A stretch of 64,000 nucleotides of DNA from contig CM067592.1 in assembly GCA_034336665.1 (NCBI GenBank), positions 36,149,889 through 36,213,888 on the forward strand, in the 5' to 3' direction. The translations under genes were made by a program, and so were the position numbers. The notes below the pieces were generated by a model. That model was not told the DNA's origin and made no database searches. It worked only from the letters and a program-made list of their open reading frames with translations. This DNA comes from Luscinia megarhynchos (lineage: Eukaryota; Chordata; Aves; Passeriformes; Turdidae). Positions 40,001 to 52,247 of the stretch are shown piece after piece. Positions within the stretch are counted from its first letter, which is position 1, and every line of letters starts with the position of its first letter.

Positions 40001-41191
40001 CCACTGCCAGCTGAGCTCTCCAAATTGGCCTTGGGAGTGAAAGGAGAATAGTCCTTAGGTGCAAGCCCTCCCTGTTCTTGCTCAGCTGGAGCTCTATGCT
40101 CAGAAATGCTCCTGCCACTGTAGAAAAAGCAAGAGCTTTTTCAGATTCACATTTAAGATTTCAGGCAGGCTTATGGCACTGATTTTAATCAAAACATGTA
40201 AAGAAATATCCATTTAATTGCAAACTTAAGGTATGATGCTGGAGGTGTATTTTATAACAGGTGCAGTAATTGCCCTTTGTTTCCTTCATCTGCATACATT
40301 ACAGGCATGAAATTAAAATGTTATGGGTGTTCCCAGATGTAATAAAAAAATAAATGCATTTTAAAATTTTATTTTAATGCAAGTTTATCTTAACTTCATA
40401 TATGTAATATAATCTAATTATTTTCTCGCATTTGAATAATTTTTTCAGGAAATTGTGGACTGTAAATATCTGTGTTTTATTTTGAAGTTCATATAAATAA
40501 TTGAGCCATGATCATTCTTGGTATGGAATATTTCTGGTTTTGCCTCTGCAGCCATATCAGTGGAATTATTTTGATATATAAATCAAATTTCTTCATACCA
40601 TCTCAGGCACTTTAGTTTTTAAAGATTGATCTGTATGATAACAATGTTAAACCTTAACCTTTATGCATATTATAGGTTTTAAAAAATTATTTATTAAACA
40701 AATGAAAGCAGCTATTTCACATTTAATATTATTAAGATAGCTTGAAACCTATCTGCCAAGTGTTTCTCAGTAAAACAAAAGTGCTCAAGCTAAAATCTAA
40801 GACTGTCCTATATTTGACTGAATACAGTCTTGGTGAAGTTCAGTGTAGAGGGCAGTCTTTCATTTTTAATGGGAAGTCAGTAGCACATATAAATAGCTCT
40901 ATGGATAGAGTTCTCATTTAACTCTATTGTTTCCAGTAGGGATGCACATTATGATGTAGACTGCTTCTTTTTCCACATTTGCCAGTCACAGCACATTTGT
41001 TCAATTACTTGCCACAGCGATTCCATCCCAAAACATTCCAGTTTCTTTAGCAATTATGAGTTGTGTCCAAAGAGCTTAAATTCCCAAAGTTGATAGTGGC
41101 CTTACCATCTTACAGAGAAGAAATAATACAGAAAACAATTTCTGCATCAAAGTTATGAAGTTATAAAAGCAACATTTTTTCCTCTCTTAAG
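37083..41191 (+). other. NTRK2: NTRK2 intron with a possible regulatory block
   Basis: A 4.1-kb intron. The part from about 38400 to 39300 is less AT-rich and contains an AP-1 consensus TGAGTCA at 38883-38889 and the POU-type palindrome at 39066-39080. The 40200-40600 part is very AT-rich with many TAAT-type words. No transposon was recognised. Confidence 0.75.
39066..39080. promoter_or_regulatory. candidate POU-factor palindrome
   Basis: TGCAAAT-G-ATTTGCA is a perfect 7-1-7 inverted repeat, and the left arm is part of a full octamer ATGCAAAT. Octamers are bound by POU-domain factors (OCT and BRN families), and paired half-sites can recruit dimers. An AP-1 consensus lies 180 nt upstream. This is a motif match only; activity is inferred. 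Confidence 0.4.
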
Positions 41192-41292
41192 AGTATGAAA
41201 CCACACCTAATGATCTTGGAGATGCCACAAATAACAGTAATCAAATCACTTCAACGGATGTTTCCAACAAAGAGAATGAAGATAGCATCACT
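41192..41292 (+). CDS. NTRK2: TrkB exon: extracellular juxtamembrane stalk
   Basis: A 101-nt exon: two bases completing a Glu codon, then 33 codons from YETTPNDLGD to KENEDSIT. It forms the flexible acidic stalk, rich in Asn, Ser and Thr, between Ig2 and the membrane, with an N-N-S sequon. Two AG dinucleotides are adjacent at the acceptor (TTAAG then AG). The incoming phase selects the first, because using the second would drop two bases and shift the frame. The same phase holds if the preceding microexon is skipped, giving GDEYETT. The donor is a consensus GTAAGT. Confidence 0.95.
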
Positions 41293-42535
41293 GTAAGTAT
41301 ATGCATTGTTTCCTGGTCTGTGATCTTTGTGGACTTTTTGGCTATATTACTTAAAAAATTGCAGACACTATAATAAGACTCTGGCCTATCAGAAAATATA
41401 GCTATTACTGTGTTGTGATCAAAACTCAGGAAAAAAAAGGTTGAAAAATAAAATCAGTGCTCCCCACTCTTGTCCTTTCCCCCCACCTTTTTTTTTTTTT
41501 TAATGGGTGAATCACTTTCCAGGTCAAGTAAAACAACTGTTTTGTGTCTTGCTTTTCTGAACAACTTGACTTCATTTTTTTAGCCTAAAACTTTGCATCT
41601 AATTTTATGTCAAGGAGAGCAAATCTTCATTTACAAAATGGAGACCTCCAAGGTAATTTGAAGATCATTAGTTATATATATGAATACCCATCCTGGATTC
41701 ACCTCCACTTTAGAGAGGTGATGTGCTGCAATGAATTTTCAAAATCTGGCTTTATGTTTTGAGTCATGATTTCATGTAGGTTTTTGATTAAATAGCTTGT
41801 GATAGATTTTAGCACAAGTGGCTGAACTGGTGGGCTTTGTCCTTTGCTGCCTTGCCTCTCATGTTTTCCTGAACTGAAATGTTGGAGACAGTTAGTGGGT
41901 TACCAACGTGGTTGACATTGCGGCCTTCCTCCATCAGTGACTCTGTAAAGCAGCAAGCAGAGGAGAGTGTGCAATCACGAACCAGAGAGCAGACTGGGAG
42001 TTGGGACAATGTGCTAAAAATTTGGAGGATCCAAGACAGTCTTGTCTCGTCTGATAACACAGTCATTGAACTGCCAAGGTGGTAAAGGTGGGAACAAGTG
42101 CAGATCCTCTGGTCCAAGCTCCCTGGATTAAAGCAGGGCCAGTATGGTTCTTTATGGTTGTGCCCTTTCTGGTTTTGGTATTTCCAGTGGCGGAACCTTC
42201 ACAGCCTCTCCAGTACTCAACCTGGAGTGTTCTTTTTTCCTATGTGCTGTTCTTATATGTTTTCTTGTTACATGCCACTCTGCTGGAAGGAAAAAGGGTG
42301 ATGTACATTCCCTCCCACCTGCCTTGAATGTGTAGGATGTTGAAAAAGTTCTCATAAGTGTCTGAATCTCTGTTCTCTCCAGAACAGAAGAAACCTCAAC
42401 AAGTGTCTCTTTTCTGCACTCTGTGATCTGAGTGCAAGGGTTTCCCAGTTGTAATCAATCTCTTTTCATAACTGGATGTATTTGAAGACACAAAAACAAA
42501 GCAAACAGATCTGATTGTGTCCTCTTTTTTTTTAG
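41293..42535 (+). other. NTRK2: NTRK2 intron before the transmembrane exon
   Basis: A 1.2-kb intron with a poly-T run near 41490-41503 and a possible old CR1 remnant at 42085-42310. It ends in a T tract and TTTAG acceptor. The short open frames here overlap the suspected CR1 piece. Confidence 0.8.
42085..42310 (-). mobile_element. possible old CR1 fragment, antisense
   Basis: Words such as GATCCTCTGGTCCAAGCTCCCT, AAAGCAGGGCCAG and ACAGCCTCTCCAGT occur in the order expected for a reverse-complement CR1 upstream of its 3' end, but divergence is high and the terminal octamers are absent. The limits are approximate. It could be an unrelated sequence. Confidence 0.4.
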
Positions 42536-42635
42536 GTGTACGTTGTGGTGGGAATTGCAGCACTGGTGTGCACTGGCTTGGTAATAACCCTCATTATTCT
42601 GAAGTTTGGAAGACACTCTAAGTTTGGAATGAAAG
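42536..42635 (+). CDS. NTRK2: TrkB exon: transmembrane segment
   Basis: A 100-nt exon of 33 codons plus one base. About 21 hydrophobic residues from VYVVVGIAAL to LIIL form the membrane helix, with one Cys at exon residue 12. The stop-transfer and first cytoplasmic residues, KFGRHSKFGMK, follow. This is the last exon shared by full-length and truncated TrkB: beyond it the transcript joins either the T1 terminal exon or the exons leading to the Shc site and kinase. The donor is GTAAGC. In-frame read-through into the intron would add 17 codons before TGA. Confidence 0.97.
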
Positions 42636-42840
42636 GTAAGCAGGTTTGGTTTGCACCTTCCTGGATTCTTGTGGGTTGTATGAGCTGAGACCTTAATCTG
42701 TTGAACTGGCAGCAGTCAAAATAGCTACATTAAAGGCCACCATATTTAATATTTTGTTTATTCATCAGGTAAGTAAGGGCGGAGGTAGATGTAGACAGAG
42801 TGCAGAATTTTGGATCAAACACTTCTGTTTTCTTCTTCAG

Positions 42841-42881
42841 ATAAATACCATTACTCTGCCTTCTGCTGCAAAGCCTCCTAA
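42841..42881 (+). other. possible cryptic terminal exon start
   Basis: A strong-looking acceptor, TGTTTTCTTCTTCAG, ends at 42840. Spliced from the transmembrane exon in its phase, the frame would read 13 codons, the first one split, and stop at TAA at 42879-42881. That would give a membrane-anchored receptor without a kinase. I see no good AATAAA soon after it and no conservation argument, so it may be a decoy site. Confidence 0.2.
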
Positions 42882-45800
42882 GGCAATTCCAGGTGTAAAA
42901 TATTTCTCAAGTCAGTGTAGTCAGGAAGAAGATAGGAAATGAAATTTATTCTGTTGCAAGTTTGATTGATGAGAATTTATGCTGTATGTAAGAGGCACTT
43001 TAGACAACACTACAATGTCCCATTAAGGTGAAGGGGAAGCAATGACAAGAGCAGAAGGTGCATTTGCAGTGGATCTTGTCAAAGTGGTGCTTTCTGAGAG
43101 ATGCATTTTCATGTGCTTCTTGGGGAGCAGCATCTGGAGAGACTTGCAAGTACTCGTGCCCCTGTGGAAGGGGGAAATCTCAGCCCTTCATTTATTCATT
43201 TATTTATTTTACAGCCAGATGGAGGTATGTGTAACACAGAGGTACCTGCAACAACTCCGTTACTATACTCTTTTACTGGTATAATCAGTCTGTTTCCAAT
43301 GATCTGGGTGAAATTGTATTAAAAAAGATAAAAGAAATTTAAAAAAAAGAAATTTAAAAAAACCAACTTGCTGTCTTGTTGAGAGACCTAGAAGATGCTT
43401 TGCTGTGTGCTAAAGGAGATGAGCATTTGTTCTTAAGATATATAGATGAGGGTCCGTGGAGAACATGGTAAGTAATCTTTTAGTAGACTCCTGTTAATCT
43501 CATGTCCTTCTTCTCAAATATGCTGATGACACAGTACCACTTGGACGCATATTTTGGTAATGCTTACATGCTCTTGATAAGTGCTGTTTTCAGAGATGCC
43601 TACTTTATGTTCTGTGTTCCTGTATTCTGTTTAGAGTAGATTTCCTGGAACAAATGAGATTTGAGCAGAACAGAAATGTAGTCAGTGCAGATCAACTGCT
43701 GGGATGGTAATATTATCTCTCACCTCCTTCCTATACGACAGAGTCTCTGCTGTTTGGGGTAGCATTAGAAAAGAACAGTCATTGTGAAATATCCCAAATA
43801 GAACATGAAGTCAGCAGCATTGAGCTGCAGTGTTTTGGCAGAGGGCTAGTCTGTAACTGAACAGTTCAGCCTAAATTTTATCTGTGTTTGATGCTTTCTG
43901 AATTGCATTTAGAGAGCTGAAGTAGGTGGAAGCTGATTGAGAGAAACTGAGAGAATTGTTTGATCTCAGCCCTTCAAAGTTGAATACTTGTTAGGTTTTT
44001 CAAAACATGCATTAAATATTTCAACACGATATTATTAAAGAAACTAGGAAATAAACCCTACCCTGAGGGAGAATGCACAAAGTTATTTTGTGTTGTAGTG
44101 CTATGTTACCTTCCAGGAAGCTACTTCTTTCTCAGTATCTTCAGATACAGCTTTTCTCACAAAAATAGTGCTCTTGCTGAATCAAAAAGTTTGACCTGAG
44201 TAGTTCTCTGTTGCAAAATTGTCCATGTAGATCATATTTTAATAAGATTTTGATTTCATGGAAATGACTATATGAAATTACAAAAAGGCAGTAACCTTAT
44301 ATGTTTTCTATTTTTATTTTTACTGGTGAAATATCACTATGAGTTACAAATTGAGTCTTTCATGAGAAAGGAGTGATTTTCATCTGTCCCTTAAGAGGAC
44401 CTCAAACTTCTCCAAACCATGCATTCACACCTCAGATTCACTATTTAGATCTATCCATAGCCCAAAATCCCAAAAACACTCTCCCTATTTATCATTATCA
44501 TTATTAGTGAATTTATATTAAAATAATATTTAATGAGTTGGGATTAGATATAATAGATATGTAATACCCAGGCTAATGGGAAGATATTGCCTACTCTGAA
44601 AAGCCTGCAGTGCAAGTATATGTTGAGAATTAAAATATGAAAATAAGTAACCTGGTCTATTTGAACATGAGAAAAATAATGTGAGCGGGATGAAAGGATT
44701 TTTTTCAGTCATCAATTATCAATACATTTAAACGTGTATCTTGGAACTTGCATATAAAAGGATCAAGTCAGCTACTTGACAATTCTGAGGCATTTGAGAT
44801 TTAACTCAGTCACAGCAAATTTAATCCAAACTTTGTGTACATACAGTGTGCTATAGTGGTAGTTTAATAAACAGTCTGAGTAGGGAAATGGGAAGGAGCT
44901 AAATATCCAAATTTCCATGGAAAATATTTATAAAACAAGATTTAAAAATCCTCTCCAGAATTAATGATGTTTTTGCATTCATAAGAAGTAACTTCCTAAG
45001 TTACATCAGGCAGAAATGTACAAAAGGCTATGGTTCTTTTTTCTGTTATGTTCTGGGAACACAACATGGTCACTCAGACACAGTGTCATTAAATATCTAC
45101 GCACCCCTTTTCAGCAAGCAATTTGAAAAAAAACAAAGAACCATTAGGTAACTGGAGCAGTCAAACTGTCACCAATGGTATTTTTCATGTAACCATTTGA
45201 AAAAAGTTCAATTGAAAATCAGAAGAAAAAAATGTATATAGGCTAACATAACTAACTGTGTGTTCTGTAGGCAATATCTTTATGTAAGGGATGACATTTT
45301 CATCTCATTTGGGTTCAGAGCAGGCATCTGCAGCTTCTGTAGACATTGTTTTATGCCTCCTACTTTTAAATGTCAGTTTATCCCATCTTTTACATGGGCA
45401 TCGTCTGCCCACTTCTTAGACTTGTGTCTTTGCTGAGTTGTTTTGTACTTACATAGCTTGAGCACGGTTGGAGTGTGGGACTGACAGTGACTGAGTCCCC
45501 AGAAAGAGATGTGGAGCAGGCTGGTGTGTCTGAGCTATGGCTGTGTCAGAGCTGCCCATAACTGGAAGCACTGCACATGCTGAGGCTGCCACAGAGCTCA
45601 GCCTGATGTCTTCTTTTCAGTACTTCTTTCCAGTCTTCTTTCCAGAATGGAGCAGAAAAGTGTCCACTCTCTGTGTTAGGGAGCACCATGTCCTCTGGGA
45701 ACTGCCAGGTCTTTGACAGTACTGATCAATATGTCATCAATATGTTGAAGAGTTGTATAAAAATAAATTATCCCTATTTATTTTTATTTTTCTCTATTCA

Positions 45801-46407
45801 TTTGGTATATCTAAGCTAAAAGAATTACTTGGGGATATGTTTGTTTTATGCAGTTACCTTTCCAAACTGTAGTAATAAGAGTGTTTTTAGAGGTGAGGAG
45901 GACAAGCAAAGCACTCAGAAACATTTTGTTTGGGATGTTATGTATTCTGATTGAAGTTGGTTTGTACTGTATGAAGCAGTTGTTTTAATTCTTGCCTTAA
46001 TTCTTTTTACTTTGTCTTCCAGAGCTAGAGGACATAGCAATTTCAAATGATTGACTTTGGGAACAGTATTAGTACAGAACAGAACTGTGGTCTGTGCTAG
46101 AGGAGTCTTAAAATAGGGTTAGTACAAAAAACCCTCATGTTGTGCTAGACTTCAGATTTCCATAGCAAAATTCATCAGAATAATTAGTGAAACATAATTC
46201 TCTATTTCACTGCTTGTGTACATTTTAAACACCCTATATGGGGTCTAGTGACAAGAGCTCTGTATGAAAATCTGCTTTTGTTTGCTTGGATCTAGAGGGG
46301 AGATTTTTAGACCTTTGCAAGATGCTATAGCATAAATGGTGAAAGCTTCAGTTAATTTTGTAAATGCATTTTTTAAGGCTTGTGGGTTGCTCTTACGAAA
46401 CACCTTG

Positions 46408-46430
46408 GCTTGCTTGCTTGCTTGCTTGCT
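46408..46430. repeat. CTTG tetranucleotide repeat
   Basis: Five to six tandem GCTT units. A short microsatellite. Confidence 0.85.
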
Positions 46431-49400
46431 GTGGGATGTGAAAATGCTTACGGTGGGAATTCACTGGAGGCTGCCAAGACAGCTCTTACCGTTTTGTGTT
46501 TATTTCTGACTCCATCTAACCAGCTTATGAAACTGAAAAATAACAAGGGAACTGGAGTAGAGAGGACAAGGGAGCGTTTGTGAACTCCCTGAGAGGATTT
46601 GTGGAAGAGTAATTCTAATCCTGTTTTATTCTACTTTGCATGTTGAATAATGATGGAAGCAACCAAGTGGTTTGCAGCATAACTAGCCCAATACACATTT
46701 TCCAGATGTTAATCATGCCACTAAGCATGAAGAGAAGTCTGAAGAAAACTGATGGAAGATAAATTAGTGGATAAACTTCAAAATAGCATTGTTCAGTTAA
46801 ACAGATGAAAACTTTTTTATTATATCAATTGTTCCTATTCCAGTGACAAGACAATATCCCTAACACTCCCTACTTCCTGGGGAATCTGAAGGTGGATAGT
46901 CATGGACATGAATATTATCACAGGAGCTTTAGTGATAGGGATAAATGGAATTTGTGTAGGTTTTACCAAAATCAGAAAGGGAAGAGAAGCCACTCTTACT
47001 CAAAGCAGTGTCTTCTAAGTTAACAGGTAGAAACTGATAGAAGTAGACGGAAACATGTGTGTACTTGTTCCCTGTGTGGTGAGAGGGATATTTTTTTCAT
47101 ATGTTTGTATGAAGTTTTTGTTAGTGCCTTGAGCTGAGTGCAAAGTGCAAAGAAAAGGGAACAAACCATCTGAAATTCACATTGTATTTAGGCATGCTCT
47201 CTTCTTGTGTCTGTGGGCTTGCATGTCGTGCTTTGAAAGGTGCTTCTCCTTCCTCAAGCACTCTCTGAACTACCTCCTGTGTCTAAAAATATGTCCTGAC
47301 TATGAGTTCTTAACCCAGTTCAAAGCCTTGCAAGTCTGTGCAGATCAGGGTACAGAAATTTACCTTTCTGTGATCAGGTAATGAGATTGTGTGGTTGATT
47401 TAGGAAAGAAACTGTGTCTCTTTTAGGACAAACACCCCAAAATACTACCTTTCCTTAAAGTTCTTGCTAGCTGCTTGTCAACTTTCTTGAATATAAGTTT
47501 AAAATTTGGACTGCCAATGAGACTGAGAATGCTGTTCTCTTTAATCAAGCTGATTAAAAAAAAAATTAGGAACACACTCATGGATTTTTCCTGCCAAAGT
47601 CCAAAAAAAGTATTTTCTGCTGCTTCTTGATAGCTCTTTCTCTCAAGTGATTTGTGTAAGATATGTATTGGGCCATGAACGTCCTTGAAATCTTTTTAAA
47701 TAAAAGCATTGTTCCAACAGAAGCATGCTGATAGTTCAAGAATATTTCTCCTTCTCAGTGTGTCACAGTTCACTCTATTTAATTTGTTCCTCGCCTCTTG
47801 TAACTGAGCTTTGGTCCAAAAGACTGTACAGGGGAGGGCAGCTTGGAACTCATTTCAGTTGCAGCATATTTCTCAGTTGTCTTACCATATTTCAGTTTGG
47901 GTAAAAAACACTGTACAAAAGCATGGTGAGAGTCTCCTTCCAAAGCAGAACTGTCCTTCTGACAAAATGGAATAACATAATTACTGACTTTACCCAAACA
48001 ATCCTATTTACATGGCTTTAAATACAATCCAGGTGAAAGCAAAGTGCCTTACCATTCTATCTGACACTTTTACATATTCCTTTGCTGTGTTGGACTGTGC
48101 TACTTAAAGGCTGTCAAGAAAGATCTTTTGTGTCTTACTTGTCTGTAAGCATATAGCAAATGGTCATAGTTTTTTCTGCTTTGATACAATGTCCTTGACT
48201 TCACCTTGTTGTCAGAGGCGCTGATTGCAAGGGTCTTTAAACAAACCGTCACTCATTCAGAATGGTGACTGAAGAATTAGGATTTTGGAGTGTTTAGATG
48301 ACTCTGAGTAGTTTGAAGTATTGATGTGGGAAAAGGGAGAGTTTTTATGTTTATTAACTCATGCATCACATGTCTTGCTCAAGCAATTGAGTTATTGTTT
48401 ATAGAGCAGGAGAACAGTGAAATGCAGTTAAAATAGAAATAATTCTTTCACTTTTAATTCTAAAACAATTACAAAATAAAAGCTTTGGATATTCAGCAAA
48501 GATCTGCAGTTTGACAAGTATGACCTAATGTTCAAATTGGTATGCATTAAGCTTGTAGCAGTAATGGCTACAATTTTGCCTTTTCAGACAAATCATTTAA
48601 AAGAATAAGTTTGCAGCTTGGGAACACAAATTATGCTTGACTTTCCGGAAGTCACTGAAATACTGAGGTTTTTGAGTTTCCACTTTTACCTATAGAAGTG
48701 ATTTTGTGCTGTGTTGTACCTACCCAAATGCCAATTCTGTGGGTGTCGATCCTTTAGAACATTCTATTACTTAGTCAATGAGCAGAATATAAAAGAGGGA
48801 TCAATTCATGTGAGTCAGTGTTGTAAGATCAGATGTAGAGAAAAATGAATGTGCTCAAATCTGCAGTATTTTTGGAGAGTAGACAATGTAAAGGCAATGA
48901 TGATATTGCTCATCTGAACCACACACAAGGAGCTTTTTTTACTGTTTGATGCTGACATTCCAGTCCCTGCAGTCAGGGGCCACTAATATAAATTTTCTGT
49001 CTTACGTGCATCACTTGTTAATCGGGACTGTAGCATTGCTTTACCACATGAACTTTGGAAGACAGAGTTGTTAATGCTTCTGAGTACCTTATTTTGAAGA
49101 AGCAAATTGCTATAAGTATGTCAAAGAATGAGAGTTTATACTAACTGATCCATGAAGGTACTTTTGTGTAAAGGATTTTACAAAGATCTTAAAATATTTA
49201 ATTCTCTTGTGTTTCAGTAAACAAAAGAGCACTGTTTATTGAATTGGTTTGGGTCTGTGTCACCCTATCAGATCCTACTGTTGGACATTTTTGAGTTCCA
49301 TTGTTCTTATTTATATAAAATTTGATCTCTAGGTCTCTGATATCTGGTCTGCTGTTAGGTTTCCTGAGTCCAACCCTAAAGTGCAAGATACAACAGAGGA

Positions 49401-50396
49401 ATGTAGCTGTTTCTGTAATAGGAACAAGCGAGTAGATGATGCCTCATATGTAGCATAAGATTTATGAAGAGAGTTCAAATCTGAACTGGGGAATTTTTAA
49501 TGACACGGTGCATTTGACTCTGATCTGCTTTGATTGCAAAGTGTAAACTCAGTTGTAATGACTGAGGGAGAAAAGGAGCTACTATCTTGCTTAGAGCTTT
49601 ATATAATTCAGACTGCCATGGTGGTATTATTAATATGATATTATGAACAAAGGAAAATTATGTGAGACCTCATGGCAATTGCTAGTAAAAAATAAGGAAA
49701 GCAAGTATAAACAAGTACCTGTTGTATCTCACTCCCCCTTCCCCTAAAACAGTATAAAGGCAGGTGATGGGATGAAGGAGTATGAATGGATGTGGCATGC
49801 AGGAAGTGAAATAGAGAACTGGGGAGATGCTGAGTTGAGAACACCTTAGAGGTGAAATACAAAGAGATCAAAGAGAAGGCATGGATACAGTAGAAATAAG
49901 GAGAGCTGAAAATGATGGTTGCTAAGGCGCTACTTTCGTATGGGCTGAGGCATACAGAAATAGCAGAGCTCCTAATTCAAGGTAGTGAAAGAATAAGACA
50001 GTCCTAGAAGTTTAAACTGCAGAGCCTCAACTCCATGTTCAGTCTACATCCACATTTGTTTCACATGTCTTTATTTTACACAGCCTAGAGTTTCTCCTTA
50101 GTTTTTTTTATGTGCAAAAGATGAATTCTCACCTGCTTGTATATGAAATTTTTGGCCATATGCAGGTCATGTTTTTTGGGAATGTGTTACTTTGTGAGGG
50201 CAAATTGTGGTTTAGTCCATGGAGAATTTTAGAAAGAAATGAGATGGGATATAGGAGGAAATAAGAGGATGAGAGGAATGGAAGGTGGAGAGAAAGCAGA
50301 TCATGATAATGATAAGAGGGAAGAAGTAATCCGATTAAATAAAAATCAGTGATTTAGAAAGAAAGATAGCTACTAAAGAACAGCAAAGCTGGCCTA

Positions 50397-50400
<4 letters not shown>

Positions 50401-50468
<68 letters not shown>

Positions 50469-50480
50469 GTCTATCTTTCT
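50401..50480. repeat. ATCT tetranucleotide array
   Basis: Seventeen perfect ATCT units, then imperfect CTGT, CTTT and CTCT variants. Long and pure enough to be highly polymorphic; useful as a marker. Confidence 0.97.
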
Positions 50481-52024
50481 CTCTATTTCTGAGTTGTGTT
50501 TAAGCACCATTTACTATGAAGTATATACATGCTTGGTTTTGATCTCCCTTTGAGGGAGTGTCAAGGTGCAATGCTAGAAAACTTAATGCTAAAAACCAAG
50601 CAGTTCTTAAACCCTGCAGCTTGGAACATGAATAGTAGATAAATAGAAGGTATTCTTGTTAGAAATTAGGCCCACTGTATGATCTCCAGTTAGGAAAACA
50701 GCTATAATGGAAATGACTGGCCACAGAGGTTTCTCCTGAAGGCCGGACCAGCTTGAACTGAGTTTCCACAGAACAGCTGACGTGGCCAGGCACTCTGCAA
50801 GTGTCTAGTCCCACACTCAGCACAAAGTAGAGTAAACTGGTGATGTTTATGGTGTCTATTCCTTCCTTCAGAATGAATAAGAAGTGCTGCAAAGCCATTA
50901 TTGCAGCAGTGCTGTTGCATCTTAGGAAGAAATGAAAAAGTACAAACATTTAGAAATAAGAAAAATCAAGACAAAAGGTAGCTAAGTTTCATGAATATCT
51001 AGTAAAAGAAGCACTTAAGGTTTTACTTCAGTTCTGGAGAAAAGTTCAGTTAAGATTTTTTATACGTCTTTTTCACACACACATCCTGATGCAGGGTTAA
51101 TATCTATAACCTGGGATCAGCATTGTACATTAGCTATTAATTCATTGCAACCAGTGAATCCCCCAAGGTGTTCTCTTTTCAGTAGCCAAACACACCTTCC
51201 AAGTGACTCACAGCTCTTCTCAATTGCTGTTTTCCTGAAGATACTGTACCTCCCAATGCTTCCTCACTGGTACAATATGAGCATGCCTCTCTGCCTCACA
51301 GTGGCCAGTGTTCCAGCTTTTCACATTTATGCACTTAAAATATTAGCCTTATATTCAGTGCTCAGGCTGGATGATAATCCAGTGTAAGAATTTTTTCCCC
51401 ATATGTGGGTCACGAGCGACATAGGAATAGTCGTCCTAAGTGAAAGAACTTTTTGTGCTGCCCTTAAAGCCCATTTTGTCCTGACACTTCTTCTGTATTC
51501 TGCACAAAAATTAGAATTACCTTGTTAAAGAAGAGCCTGTCATTCTTTTTGTTTGGTACTCTGCCATGTTTTGTCTCACTTAGTGCTGTTTGCTTTGCCA
51601 ATAGCAAAAACCAGGAAGACTTGATGGCACTTCTAGTGTGGAAATGAGAAACCACATTTAAGAAAATGAGATTTGTCTTTGAAATTAGAAAAAAGGAAAA
51701 TAGGGAAGGATTGAGAATATTTCTGATTTTCTCTGATTTTTGAAGCTTCTTAAAAAAAAAAGAGGTCAGAGACAGAGCGATGTAACAGAATCCTTTATAT
51801 TGAATTAAAATGGGCAAACTATCCAGTAACTATTATTTAGCCTACACCAATTTTATCCATGGTGTCAAAGGCTAATGCACTGTTCCTTCAATTGTCTGGC
51901 ATGGCTGAACACCCTGAATACCCTGTGTGAATAGCACAAGGTGGAGTAATGTAAATATACAAGAAGTATTTATAAAAGGTCGTTCACCTTTTCCTGACAG
52001 ATGACAAAACATGTGAACTAGCTG

Positions 52025-52247
52025 AAAGACTGTAGGTTTAGTTTGGATATTAGGAAGAATTTTTTTACTTTGAGCGTGGTGAGACTCTGGAACAAGTTGC
52101 CCAGAGAAGTTGTGGATGTTTCATCCCTGGAAGTATTTAAGGCTGAGCTGGATGGGGTTTTGAGCAGTGTGGGACAGTGCAAACAGGTTGAAACCAGGTG
52201 ATATCTAAATCCCCTTCCAGCCCAAACTGTTCTGTGATTATATTTGT
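52025..52247 (+). mobile_element. CR1 LINE, 5'-truncated 3' end
   Basis: A sense-oriented CR1 tail. It contains GGATATTAGGAAGAA, CAAGTTGCCCAGAGAAG, CATCCCTGGAAGTATTTAAG, GCTGGATGGGG and CCTTCCAGCCCAAAC, and ends at a single degenerate terminal octamer. It shares its layout with the copy at 7065 but is shorter in the middle. Non-coding. Confidence 0.92.

Noticed and set aside
39612..40118. 168-codon minus-strand open frame
   Set aside because: No domain is recognised and composition is unremarkable; it includes low-complexity Gln and Lys runs from simple repeats. It is probably chance.
41192..41193. Second AG at the stalk-exon acceptor as an alternative splice site
   Set aside because: Using it would remove two bases and shift the frame, and the incoming phase from either possible upstream exon requires the first AG.
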